From Lepidonotus clava (taxonomy: Eukaryota > Annelida > Polychaeta > Phyllodocida > Polynoidae), in assembly GCA_936440205.1 (NCBI GenBank), contig OW387147.1:21663629-21727628 (forward strand): a stretch of 64,000 bases of DNA, in the 5' to 3' direction. Below the pieces are notes generated by a model. That model was not told the DNA's origin. It saw nothing but the letters and a program-made list of their open reading frames with translations, and made no database searches. Shown here one piece after another: positions 13,407 through 25,452 of this stretch (position 1 is its first letter; each line of letters begins with the position of its first letter). The translations under genes and the position numbers were made by a program.

Positions 13407-14179
13407 GGCCGCCAGGAGGGAAGAGTATTGCTTTGGAAGGAAGCCTAGCCAGGCAGAGCGACAGGCGTCAATGTAAAGGGCTGGGCGGCCGGCCGGAGGT
13501 AGCCAGGCGTTAACTGCTCCCAGCATAGGACCGACGGAGGCCCGGTTCACAATAGGGGAAATAAGGAGAGCCAATGTATAGATCAACGATTGATGGTAAA
13601 TAATCACTAAATTGGGTAGAGTTAGAAATGTCAACAAGAAATTGTGTGTGCAAGCTTGAGTTATTTTCTTGTATGTTATGAGATTGAGGAACCTTTTCTG
13701 GGAAGTTTGATACTGACAAATAGTTAACAACACAACGGAATAGTGTCAATGATATCGACATAGCATGAAGAAAATCCTATATTCATTCTAGAATGTTGTA
13801 AAAATATGAATCAAACTTTAAACGTTGGATAACACATTTGGATGTATTCTATTTACTGAGGTGAAATATTTGAAATCAGAAAAATTAACTTCAAATGTTC
13901 AAGGGAAAATAATGTTCAGAGTTGCTGGTATTTTGCTGCCTCGGGAGGAAAATCTCTCTTAACCAACAAACGTTTCTCATCATTTCCGTTTACAAGTATA
14001 CTTTACTTTAAGTTCGCCTGGTGGTGCCCAGAAACTCGCCTAATGTAAACGGGGCGTGAGGACGGGGCCGGGCAGTCGGGCTGATGGCTCTATTAGCGGG
14101 CGAGTATAAATGGCTGTGGGCCACCATTTGTATTCATAGGCTGGCTGGGCGGCGCCGGCTTGTGACCGCAGGACATGGG

Positions 14180-14960
14180 GCCTGGGGGGCTGGACGGCCG
14201 GGGAGAGGGGAGGGACATTGGAGGAGGGAACTGGATGGGGGAGGACACAGGAGAGGAGGAGGGGTACTGGTAGGGGAGGGACATTGGAGGAGGGAAGGAC
14301 ACTAGAGCAGGGAGGAGAGGAGAGGAGGAACATTAGCCGGGGGGGGGGGGGGTACATAAGACTGGGAAACATATGAGAGGGGAGGGACACTGGAGGAGGG
14401 ACCTGGATCAGGGAGGGACATGAGAGGAGGGAAGAACACTAGAGGGGGGAGCGACATCGGAGGAGGGAGGATACAGGAGCGGGAGGAACACTGGAGGAGG
14501 GAGAAGATGACAGGAGGGCCATTAGATGGAGGTGGGGGGCATAAGAGAGGGGAACATAGTGTGGGGGAGGACACTGACGGGGGGGGGGGGGGAGACATGG
14601 AGGTGGGAAGGGATATAGGGGGCAATGGAGGAGGAGGAGGGCAAGGGAAGAGGGACACTGGAGAGGGAGGGACACTGGAGGAGGGAGAGGAGAGGAGGGA
14701 CATTAGCGGGGGGGAGGGGTACAAAAGAGGGACAGTGGAGGAGGGAGGAACATTGGAGGATGGAGGGACTTCGGAGGAGGGAGGGACACTGGAGAGGGAT
14801 AGTAATGGGAGGAGGGAGGGATAAGTAGGGGGCAGGGGTGAGGGAGGGAGGGACACTGCATGGTGGGGGAAGGGACACAGGAGGGGGAAGGGCACTGAAG
14901 GAGGGAGGAACATGGGAGGAGTGAGGGACATGGGAGTAGGGAAGGATCACACTGCCTGGA
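14180..14960 (+). repeat. GA-rich purine minisatellite
   Basis: The plus strand is almost pure purine for about 780 bp. Units resemble GGAGGAGGGACACTGGAGGA with variable 15-30-bp spacing and some G runs (near 14340 and 14580). Long open frames across it on both strands (Pro/Ser-rich on minus, Gly/Arg/Glu-rich on plus) are products of the repeat and not genes. Confidence 0.85.
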
Positions 14961-15059
14961 GCAGGGCCTACGGGACGGAGGAAGAGGAAGAGGGAGGGGT
15001 AAGGGACTGGGTGAGTAAGGGTACAATTGAAGGGAAGTTAAAAGAAGGGGAAGTGTAAA

Positions 15060-18000
15060 TCGATTAGGGAGGGAGAGAACATAGAAGAAAGGATATAGAG
15101 CGGAGGCAATGTGAAGGAACTGGATCCCAGACCTGGAGACTCGGGACTTGTAAAGGGAGGAAATACTGGAAACGAAGTGGCGGAAGACTCTCATAGACGG
15201 GTCACACAGAGGGAGTGGGGAAGGGGAAGGATGCAGTAGGCAGGGGAGAAAGTTTTTAAGGAAGATATTAAAATTGGAGAGGAGAGATGAAAGGGGATAG
15301 CAGAAAAGGGAAAGCAAACAAAAAGAAAAGAGATATTGATGGCAGAGAATGAAAAAAGTGACAACTTGGAGGAACTCTTTTCTCATATGACAGGTGTTAT
15401 GGGACCGCCAGAGTGTACCTTTTTGGTTGCACTCTCAGAAGTGTTCTTGTGCTTGCTGTAATATACGGTCATCACTACTCCCAGTTGGCAGGTACAGTTT
15501 ATTGTGTTTTTCTTATCATGTTTGTCAACAACTACACGTTAAAGCTGTACACCCAGGCAAAGCTTGTATAAGATCAGAGATGTATCAGACATGTATCGGG
15601 ATTCGTAACGGTTGCTTAACCTCCCTAAAATTACATATTGACAACATGTTAACTGTTTTTAGGATGCCTGCAAATTGCTCCAAAGATGGCAAAGTATGAT
15701 AATTGAAATTTGAATGTTACCAACATTTTATTCCTTCTCATTTTGCCATCTGATTACTGCATTAAATTGAAAAGGTCCAGGATAAAAGGCCAAGGAAATA
15801 TCTCAAAACATATGTGGTGATCAGATATGATGCATGGTGGACGGAAAAAGCAGATGTTTTAACCGTGTTAGTGGTTTAACCGTTCAATATCAAACGATCC
15901 AGGCACCCATCCTGTCTCAGTGAGTGGCTCAATGCCCTCAGGCGCCTATATAACTGTCTGTGTTTGAGCTGCTCTTTGCCTATAAGCTGCTACTGCCCCA
16001 GGCCCTTCGCTAAGTGGCTGACACACGATACTGAAATATGGCCTCTGGGGCCGGCCAAGTCAAGAAACTGTTTCCTAACCGGCTGCTTAGGAAAGGTTCA
16101 ATCGGGAAAGCAAACTAAATAATGGATAACCCGAAACTGACAATTGTCATAAAAATAATAATTCTCCGTAGCCATTTGTGATTAAAGGTGGGGGGGTCAG
16201 AGCGGGGCACGCATTTTTCACAGAAAGAAAACTGAGTCAAAATTGACTCAATTTGGATAGGATTTCATCAAATTGTATTTGTAATTCCCCACAGCAAATT
16301 TAGTAGCAAAAAGCATGGGGTTTTCCACACGTGATTTCCGTAATTTCAATGTAATTTCTTTCGCGTTTCTTTCACTACCAAGGCTGACCTCAAGACAAAA
16401 ACACCCTCCATTCGGTCAGAGCACCCAAAAAACACATTTTCTTTTGGCGTGGCCTTAGGAACGCCACCCGACCGTTGGGGCTGACACCCAATGAGTTGGG
16501 CGGGTGTGAGAGGGTGGCTAGAGGGCGGGAGCTCCTCCAGGGTGGGAGCTCCTCCAGTAGCCCCCACGCACCCCATACCCATCTGGGTCATCAAAAATTA
16601 AAAGCCAATCTCTCGGCTTGTCAGAGAGTGCTGGCTATCTGACACATCAATGGGCCCCACCTTTCTGTACGTAATCATACCCTCAGCGCCGAACATGTAC
16701 AATTCATGGACCCTGGATGAGATAATTTGGACAAGACCTACTTCTCTTCATGAGATATGGCTGTATGTAATGCTTACTGTGAGTGCTGGCATTTAGAAAT
16801 GGCATGTTGCTTAACGTGGAGTAGTAGTGCATGGAAAAAAGGGTTTGCTTCAGGTTTCCCTGGTGAGAGATGACATTTGGGAGTAGTATATGAAAGTGTA
16901 AGCAGTATACAGAAAGTATGATATGCATCAGGTACGTTTAAGTAGGATCTTGAAAGGAGCAAGGAAAAAGATGGTACGAGTATTGTTGAGGAGATTAAAT
17001 ATGTTGAAGTATTGTTGAGGTATGTTTGAGGCATTTTATATTATGAATTAACTGTTTGTGAATAGTATATGCAGAATCAGTATGTAAAACTGTGATTTTT
17101 GTCAGGCGATAAAAATGCTAAATCAGAAATATATTCCTCTCCAAATTTGAAAGAAAAATAAGACTCCAAGTCTAATACGGACGGAAGTAGTCTATAAAAA
17201 GAGGGATTTGAATCAGGCGACTGTGTTATTACGAAATGAACATGTATGTAATAGGGCGTGCAGCCAGATGGTTATGTTATTGTGCCACCTAAATTGAATG
17301 TTATATTCACAGCTGGGAAGATTATTGACTGTCGGTGCTGGGTGGACCCTTTTATCAGGAAAACGCCAAGGCCCCGTACCCACTATAGGCTGTATCGGTG
17401 CACAAATCGGCCGACTACTACCAAAAGAATCTTCCGAACCTTGGATATGAATCGGTGCTAAAATCGGGCTGATTATTTAGGTGGAATCAGTCAATTTTAA
17501 ACAATCAGTCGGCCGACTTTATAGGGATTCACATTCGCTTAGTTGGTTTGGGGCTTAAAGCCGGAGGTAAGTGACGTGACAGAAGACTAAGGATGTCTGA
17601 TGCTGATCTATCACACGTAACACTTCATATACTGCACCCACTCACCCCATTATAGTGCATCCCCCAGAACACAATGACACTATTCACTGGCACTTTTAAC
17701 TATAAAGAGGTAATAAAGGTGATACTAAGCTCCTTCTGCCGGATAATCATTGCCCGTTTTATCTCAAATGCCTTTATAGTCGAGTTTAAAGGAGCAAGTT
17801 TTCCTATGGATATTATACGGACTTTGAGGTGCTGTAGCTTTGTAGGATGGAATTCATTACGAGACCTATGTATTCTCATTTCATTTGGAGAATGTTCTTC
17901 ATTTTAGAAAAGCAATACTTAGTTTTAAGCTTTACGGATGCAAATGTATTCTTAGATAATTGGGAAGATGGGGAAACTATTTCTACGTTCTAATAGAATG

Positions 18001-19080
18001 GTAGAATTAAATAACAGAGGTTTGTATTTCATTAGATAAGTGATTCGATTGAGTCCCTTAATTTAAAGATCACTGACATCGAAATAGCAGTTTATCTGTT
18101 TCATTTTTACAACCTTAACAGCTTTCAAAATTACTGTGCAATTAGTATGAATACGAAAGAAATCAATCTTATTAGTAATAATAACAATGATTTCAATCTC
18201 GTCTCAAACAGCGGCTGGTTTGGTTATGAATTCTCTCCCTCTTTTTCGATTTACCAAAAAGTGTGCTTTTTCGCTGCTGCCTTTATCCTATTTAAAACCG
18301 GCCTTTTTTCCACAAATGAAAAACACTACCCATCTCCCACCAGGATATTCATTAATTCACGAGATTTCAAATAAGGATTAGTTCAATTTCAGGGACAGTT
18401 AATAATGCTAAACGAACCTAATATGGCGTCGAATAAATGTTAACACTCAGTGAAATTTGCCCCACGTCATATGCAGAATTGCATGAATATGCAAATAAAA
18501 GGAAATCAACCCTGTAAAACTTTTTAAAAAAAGAAGATAGTTTCTGTCTTTGAAAATTTCTTCAAAAAACTACAGAAGACAGCCATATGGAACAGCCTAT
18601 AACGTTCTGATTTGGGGTCTACAGTTGATAAGATAACGTCCCGATTTAGACGTAGGCCCGGCCTATATTTAGATAGTGGGTGATGGATCGGGGTGTACAG
18701 GACCTTTGATATGGATGGCCTACATCGATAATAAATAGGCCTAGAACCTATTTTTTCTCCTGTAAGAAAAAAACACTCATTAATCCTCGCTTCCCCTTTT
18801 CTTATTTTTAAATCATAGCGTCTTAGAACCGATATCTAAATATTGTTTTTTCTACACCCTCCTTCATGTAAATGCCCTTTCTTTCTGGATCTCCTATGTC
18901 CAAATAATACCTTTTATTTCCTTTTTTTCGCTGTGTTTCTCTCGACATACCCCCAACAGCCAACTACGACTCGGGTCCAGATCACGATCCCGCCACACAC
19001 TCTCGTAACCCGAGCTCAGTTTTATCCCCTATTTTTTCTATTATTTCCCTGCCTTAATCTGGCGTTCTCTGACGCCCCTA
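15060..19080. other. No gene seen; AT-rich intergenic sequence
   Basis: Includes a doubled GGGAGCTCCTCCAG at about 16529-16557 and the decayed MITE at 17367. Nothing else supported. Confidence 0.45.
17367..17557. mobile_element. Diverged MITE related to the element at 10228-10471
   Basis: The left end reads AAGGCCCCGTACCCACTATA and the right end resembles CGCTTAGTTGGTTTGGGGCT. The interior again has AATCGG/GGCCGA subrepeats (near 17405, 17450 and 17510). The ends are visibly decayed relative to the intact copy, so this insertion is older. Confidence 0.6.
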
Positions 19081-19082
19081 CG

Positions 19083-19096
19083 GAAGCCATGGTAAC
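19083..19096. promoter_or_regulatory. RFX half-site-like motif
   Basis: GAAGCCATGGTAAC has a good right half (ATGGTAAC) and a weak left half. Confidence 0.25.
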
Positions 19097-19844
19097 CACG
19101 TGCCCCATCACAGCCCCTTCGGCTCAGGGGAATCCCCCGTTATAGCACAGCAAACAGGAGGGGTGGGCAAAAACAGGCTCTGCCCTTAAATCGGCAGAGG
19201 CTGGGAGGGACGGGTAATGTTCAGTCTCTGCCACAGGCCCACGGCCATGCGCCAGTGTACGCATTAAGGATCAGCATTAATGCGCAGACTGACTGATGTG
19301 GGATTTAAGGATATATTTATGATAGACTGGATTTTCCCAAAGTTACAAGTTTTTCTTTAATTATGACTTACTGTGATTGTGCACAGGAATGCTTAAGTTT
19401 AAAGTTCATCATTTCCTCACCTGCAACAAAATAAAAGACAAACATTAGGCATTTAATAAAACTGCAAACACGTGGACAACATCCTAAAAATACGATCAAC
19501 AGTAAACAGATGATGTAACACTGAAATCACCATTCTCAAAACTGACATTCTCTCGATCTCTACCGTTGCGATTCGCTTCTCCAATAGTTACAGTTCAGTA
19601 ATTCAAGAATACATTTCTGCCAGGGCCAAATGTTTCAACATGCAAGTTTCACAGTACTTTCTCTTCTACTTTAGAATAAAAATGTGCCAAAGACATACCA
19701 AATATATACATGACACATCCAAGGGACACATACAATATTATGGAAAGTAGGGGAATCTGCATATTGGCCAAGTACATGTACTAGAAGGTCGCACAATCTT
19801 TATCTATCAGTTTATGCCCCCGCCAAAAGGGAGGGTGATCGGGA

Positions 19845-19985
19845 CTGCTGAAGCTAAGAGTTTGAAACCACTATTTTTATATCATCCAATCTCTATGAAT
19901 GCATATATTGCTATACTGAAGCTATGAGATACAAAACACTATTTTGATATTATCCAATCTCCATACAGATAATTATGAGGTACAA
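19845..19985 (+). repeat. Imperfect tandem duplication (~75-80-bp unit)
   Basis: CTGAAGCTAAGAG...ACTATTTTTATATCATCCAATCTC is followed by CTGAAGCTATGAG...ACTATTTTGATATTATCCAATCTC, at about 19848 and 19917. Confidence 0.6.
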
Positions 19986-20194
19986 TATCCCATTCTGGTT
20001 TCGTACTTAAATGACGACAAGGCCAATTAATTACCCTATAATTAGCTATAAGATAGCTTAATATCGACCGTTCACCTCATCATCTCTTAAAATATCATTT
20101 GATCATCCAAGAGTATCACAAACAGACGAGATCTCGCAAAACCTCGTTCTTCCCATAGCCTCGTCTCCATATTTCTTTAGATCTCATTTGGACT

Positions 20195-20480
20195 GGTAAA
20201 ACTCTCGCGAGTTCTCGTTCGTCATGGCGGATTGATAACTAATAGACGGCACTACTTTTTCTGCACTCCCGGCGGAGGAATACATGCAATGAGTGCCGCC
20301 CCCTTGCGGGAGATAAGGCCTCGGTCACGTGATAGCAGGTCTCGCGAGATTATTGTCTTATGTCATTATTAGCGATGTCGCAGGGGGATCGCGTGGGATG
20401 GCGATGCGCTCGCGTTTGTGGGATAAGGGGGTCCGTGTCGACAACCGTGAGACAGTCGCGTCCGAAGCGTGAAATATTGG
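20195..20480. promoter_or_regulatory. Orphan CpG-rich promoter-like block
   Basis: A perfect TCTCGCGAGA (20340-20349), the BANP/Kaiso-type CpG-island element, and a second near copy TCTCGCGAG (20204-20212) occur with GTCACGTGAT (20324-20333, USF/TFE-type E-box) and ATGGCGG (20224-20230, YY1-like). CpG density is high compared with the AT-rich flanks. No credible coding exon lies next to it, so it may start a noncoding transcript or an undetected 5' exon. Confidence 0.45.
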
Positions 20481-20489
20481 CGTCTGGGG

Positions 20490-23440
20490 TGTGATGTAAT
20501 GACGTCTAGGCGGTCTAATCTTTATTCGTTAATATGGTTGGGAGATCTATGGATAACTTTACATTTCTGAGACTTTCTGGGTCAAAGTAGCAGAGGTTGG
20601 TTGTGGCTCTGTGATTCAGTTATTAAATGAAATACTTATTTTTTTGGATTTAATACAACGGATGGAAATTGGAAAGAAGAGATCAATAGGAATTGGTTCG
20701 AGGTTGCAACCCCGCTTTTGAATAAGACTGAGGTCTAAGCATACATAAGGAATTTTGAATGTTATAACTGAATGAGTTATTTAATCCATCGGGAATGGAG
20801 CACACTTAATACCATCATATGATTGCACAACTCGATTTTAGTCCTCCTCTGCTAAATTTTTTTTATTGATGTCAATCATTTTAGGACTCGGTTCTCCGAA
20901 TACAAGGAGATCAAATAGAAGTCAGGAACAATACAGAAATAGATGCATACAACACAAAATAGACAAAGTAAATTAGGTTATCTATCCCCTCTCTCATCCC
21001 CGGAGATCGTAATACTATCAGCGCAAAACGTCAAGAGCGAGCACAATCTCGTACCAAGAAATCAAGGCCTATTTTTGCTTCGTCTCCTACCATGGCTTAG
21101 TGGGGATGTTCTGACATCTGTTTGCCTTCGTTAAAACCCCCTCTGAAGACGTGGGTTGAGATAAATCACTTAGAGTTCCATCATCATCAAAGGCGAAGAT
21201 CGCATTCGTTAACCCTAAACGAGATTCACAGGCGCGCGTTTTTTTGTTTTTTTTCTGTCTCTTTTGTTTTTAGGGTTTGAGGAAGGGTTGATTTTCCAGC
21301 AGCTACACTGCATTTGTTCATGTCTCATCATGCTATAACTATGATTTCGCATTTGTGTTTTTCATTATATGTAGGAGGCATATAATCTATATTTCATCTA
21401 TACATGTATATATATTTTTTTACCGATGCGTAATATGAAACTTGATTCAAATGCTTTCGGGGTGCCATGTTCAATATTTTTCAATCGCGTTTTTGACTTA
21501 AAATACTGATGATCTCCACGATAATCAATATCAAAATTGATGCGTATACAAAACTATGTATCTTTAACTAGACTATTTAACATCTGACTTTCTAGTTCCT
21601 CCTATTGAAGATGTCCCTGACCCTCACAATTCTATTGTCCGTTGATTTACTATTGGAGCAGCCAACTTGGAGGACGGCGATTTCAATGCAAGCTAATCTT
21701 AGATTAGCTTGAATTAGATTGCTGGAATTAACCGTTTGAATCACTTTGAATTTTGTCTCATGGGTTTTATATAGAACTTGAATTTTCAGAAGATTGATAT
21801 ATCTTAAATCTCCTTGAATTTAAAGCTCCTCCTATACATTCTAGCGAGCAATTTCTAGATGATCCAAAGTCTAGTAGATCAAATACTCGCAAAAGAGGCT
21901 AATACCAGCAAGCTAATTCAAATTAATCCAAGAAATAAACTTGAAGCAGGTAACATTTTCAAGAATATCCAAGGTTGGTTGAGCTTGGAATTTCAAGAAA
22001 TTCTATTTTCCCCAGAGAGAGTACCCAGACTGTCTTCACTTGCTTAGTCCAATCTCTAACAAATTTATATCGGTGGCGCTCTATGTAATTCAATGACAAA
22101 ATATCCAGATTCATTTCTCAAGAACTTCAACGGCGCAAAGTATTATTCAATTACGCCAATAAAAATAAGTGCACTTTAAGAACAATGGCAAAATGCGCCA
22201 TTTCTCATTTTAATCAAAAGTACCATTTCAGTAGGCATGTCTGCAAACGAGGGCTGAGGCTCCCAACCTAATAGTACTCAAACGGTGAAAATGCCGTGTC
22301 ACACTCATTGGACTAATGCACGACACACGAGAGAGAGTTTGGGGAAAAAATATCATCGATTTCTTGTGCTCTCTGGTCTGCATTGGGCCTGTTTCTATCC
22401 AGTTTCTAGGCGAGTAACCAAGCGACTAAACTAGCGCTCGGGGACCCACTCAAAGCTTCGTTAACTCCTCAACGAGAAATTGGCCGCTAATTAATTAATT
22501 AATTAGACTGCTAGTTAAAAATTGCACAAATTTCAAACTTTGAAACCTAATGACGGTTTTGATGAACGTCCTGGAAAGTTTCCGACACGCTAGAGTGTGG
22601 AGTTCTAAAGGAATGTGGATTATGGCTGAACAGGGCAGTCCCTGGGTGGTTATTTGAGTTATTGTTAATCCAAGTTTGGCCATTTTGTCGGGGGACGTGT
22701 TCTCGGCACAATAGTGATAAAACACTACTTGCTATTCTGGGGAGATGTCAAAGGGGAACGACCGCATTTATTTTATCGGGAAAACAGTCCTGGTCAATTG
22801 TATTTGTCTTTTTAAGACGAAGAAACGAGGCCTGACAGCAAGGAACTGGTGTAAACTTTTCGGATTAAGGGCTACATCTTTTAAGTAAAATTCATCCCAT
22901 ATCCCCAGTCCATACAATTATCTTATTAGAGAGATCATTTAATGCACTGGTAAATACGTGAAAAAGTATAAAACTAGAGTGAGTGTTCTTTTGCTATACT
23001 GATAATGAATACACTTAATAATATGATATCCCTATATACCTACGGGAAGAAGTATTAGCCTAAATGGCTCTAGAGATAAAGCTTATAGAGCCCCCCTTTA
23101 TTTTAGAATAATTTAGTCTTTTGATACTTTAAAAAAAATGTTAGAAATAGTCCCGCTTCAAATAAGTAAAACTAATAGGAACGTATTGTCAAAAACGATT
23201 TATAGTAAAATTCAGAAATTCATTTTGGAAATTGGAGAACCATTTTCTCATATCACGATAATGAAAAATTATGTAACCATAAATTCAAATAGTCTATATT
23301 GAGCAGTTAGATCCACCCTTGTGGCTTTGAGCCTTTGAGCTGTATAAACAAATTGAAAGTTATGGGATAAGTCTACACTGACTTCAATAATGGACATCTA
23401 TTGGAAGATTTCCTGCCGCTAACGGATTACGTCAAATACT
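20490..23440. other. No gene seen; AT-rich intergenic sequence
   Basis: Contains a TAATTAATTAATTAATTAG run at about 22491-22505. Frames are short and without protein character. Confidence 0.45.
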
Positions 23441-23451
23441 AAAACTACCAC

Positions 23452-23526
23452 ACGCATGCGCTTTGGGCTCCAGAGGACGTAATAGGGGAAAAGGGGGCAT
23501 GCTAACACCAATGTTGCCATGGAAAC
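23452..23526 (+). promoter_or_regulatory. NRF1 site plus RFX X-box module
   Basis: ACGCATGCGC (23452-23461), a perfect NRF1 core, is followed 51 bp later by GTTGCCATGGAAAC (23513-23526), a perfect X-box. The pairing is typical of ciliary-gene promoters. The X-box contains a Kozak-like GCCATGG that opens the candidate exon at 23519. Confidence 0.55.
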
Positions 23527-23653
23527 CGAATTAGGAAAAGTGGCCAAATCAATGACCAATGATGGGAAAGAATTTAAAGTAAACAGTCTGCTAATGCCGA
23601 TTTGTGTTCTTATGTGTGAAGAAAGGGATCGTGACAAAGTGGGCGGGAAAGGT
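23519..23653 (+). CDS. Candidate first exon, unidentified (weak)
   Basis: From ATG 23519 (context GCCATGG) the frame reads METELGKVAKSMTNDGKEF and then about 25 more residues to a donor-like AAAG|GTGAGA at about 23652. It starts within the X-box/NRF1 module, which argues for a transcription start nearby. The frame continues open after the donor to 23842 with less protein-like content. No further exon was found and the frame may be chance. Confidence 0.18.
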
Positions 23654-24217
23654 GAGACAGCCCGGCCCCACTTCAAATTTCAACAAATTTCTATTTCTAT
23701 GCAAAATGGTTGCGGGGTGTTTTTCACAGCACTGTGGTGTCTAGTGTCAAAGCAAATAGATCAATCACGCCGTTGGGTGAGACTGGGGAAAAACTATGTG
23801 AAAACTGACAACATGGCGTACTACAGAAATGTAGCTTACTGAACTACTACAAAAATGTATATCGTCTTCCATTCCTTGCATTTTGGTGGTTCTTTCCTAT
23901 ATAGCCGAACTAATATTTCTTTGTGTTTTTCTTTATAGAATAGTAAGCAGCCAATCATGCAATCGCCGTCATCGAATTATTAGATATTTAACATCTAAGT
24001 CCTAAGCGTTAAAACATACGTTCTTGGATATCTTTTGTCCTTATACCTCAAAATAGATTATGTGGAAATTCGTCGCTATAAATTGTGTCGCTGTTGGAAA
24101 AAAAGTAGAGAAGTATATATTTAAACATTTAGAAACCCTCCATATACGACTTAGAGTATATAAAAGATATTTAGAAACAATTAGAAACATATTTTGCGTT
24201 GTTACAGTAACCAATTA

Positions 24218-24394
24218 CAGGGCTTGACAAATCATTTTCAAATCTGGTTGCCCAGCTCAGGATCTAAGGGTCATTCCTAAACACCCTCTTGTATAATGAA
24301 GTTTACCACTGGGCAACCAAGGCCCTTAACTTAGTTGCCCAGTAATGTTTTGTGGTGGTCCTGCGCCACTGAACACCGGATTTGTCAAGCCCTG
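24218..24394. mobile_element. MITE with CAGGGCTTGACAAAT inverted ends
   Basis: The 177-bp element begins CAGGGCTTGACAAATC and ends GGATTTGTCAAGCCCTG, an inverted repeat of about 15 bp. The interior repeats GGTTGCCCAG / GGGCAACCAAG in inverted orientation. No clear target-site duplication is visible. It lies 60 bp upstream of the solo LTR. Confidence 0.75.
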
Positions 24395-24454
24395 ACAGCC
24401 TCAGCTGCCTGAATTATAGGCACCTTTAACTCATAGTTGTGAAAATATTCATAT

Positions 24455-25452
24455 TGTGACGTTCTCTGGTAAGTCGGGGTTGCCGATTCTTACAACAGAG
24501 GAACGTGGGGGTTGTTCGGGTCTCGGGGCAGACGGGGAATCCGGGCCAAGAACCGAGATGTGTTTTTAGAGTCTTGCCTCGCGCAAGAGGGGGGGGGGCT
24601 GAGCGAATCGGTCGGGAATCGGCGCTCGATGTCAAACGGAGGACTGCGGGGAAGGGAAATTATGGTAGGGGTATGGGTCGGCCGGGGTTCGTCTCGCTCT
24701 ATCTCCCAGACCAGCATTCACCCCCACCGGGCGGTCCACCCCGTGGTTCCGGTCCGCGGGGCCGTCGGGCCGACGGTCGCCTATTGTTTGGTAGCGTGGG
24801 GCCGAGCCTGCCGCGCCCTCGTCCCCGCGGACTTCGTTCCTTCGTCTCGCCCTTCATGCCTTCGTGCCATGCTGCGCCTCGGCTTCCGGGACTGTTTCGG
24901 GCCTTCGTGCCTTACTTCGGTCCTTCGTTCCTCGTTCCTCGGGCCGTCGGGCCCCTACCCTAAGTTCCTGCTATTTATCTCGAACTTCGACTATTTTATC
25001 CTAACTTCTGGTTAATTGCTCGAATCGGCTCATCTTAGCGGTTGTTTCAGGAAAGAAGACACGTCTGGACACAAGGAGAACTGTTAAAGAACTCTGTTTA
25101 TTCGGGCCTCACCGCCCCTTTATATACCCTAGAGGTCAGCCCTGATTGGCTGCTTTCAGTCACGTGATCTACAACTGACGTCACTTCCGGTTTACATTTC
25201 CCTTTCCGGTTTACATATCACTTCCGGTTTACATCTTTCCGGGTTTCGTTCCTTTACATTTTCGTTCCTTTACACTTTCGTTCCTTACATATTCGTGCCT
25301 CTTTTTCGGGCTTTTTACACTTTCGTTCATTCTTACATATTTCGTTCTTTTACACTTTCGTTCCTTTTCGAACATATATACCTTTTATAATATCACCTTA
25401 TTTTCTCTTATTTTGATCTCTACATATTTTGGATGAATAGCCATTCATCACA
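24455..25452 (-). mobile_element. Solo LTR of a Ty3/Gypsy-like retrotransposon
   Basis: The 998-bp block runs from TGTGACGTTC to CATTCATCACA, so it has TGTGA...TCACA termini. It is flanked on both sides by ATAT (24451-24454 and 25453-25456), a 4-bp target-site duplication typical of Gypsy-class integration. The transcription signals are on the minus strand: a TATATAAAGG box near 25127-25136 and an AATAAA at 25097-25102. U3 carries a CRE (TGACGTCA), a CACGTG E-box and repeated CTTCCGGTTTACAT and TTTCGTTCC motifs. The GC-rich part at 24500-24960 is unlike the flanks. No internal region or second LTR is present, so this is a recombination remnant. Intact ends and duplication suggest modest age. 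ORFs inside are not genes. Confidence 0.8.

Larger units (their letters stand above)
10800..14040. other. No gene seen; intergenic with one duplication and one MITE
   Basis: Apart from the repeats at 11638 and 12854 and the TATA-like word at 13399, I see nothing supported. 13430-13560 is GC-richer. Confidence 0.45.

Noticed and set aside
14302-14931. 209-aa Pro/Ser-rich minus-strand frame, and the 134-aa Gly-rich plus-strand frame over the same DNA
   Set aside because: Both are translations of a purine minisatellite. Low complexity, no splice or promoter support.
14703-15386. 227-aa minus-strand frame
   Set aside because: Its C-terminal half lies in the purine minisatellite, and the rest is Leu/Ser/Phe/Pro-rich with no domain.
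21185-21280. Telomere-like AACCCTAAA / TTTAGGGTTT words
   Set aside because: Only one word on each side, no tandem run. Chance or a minor inverted repeat.
24505-25015. 152- and 167-aa Arg/Gly/Pro-rich plus-strand frames
   Set aside because: They lie within the solo LTR, antisense to its transcription signals, and their composition follows the GC-rich DNA.
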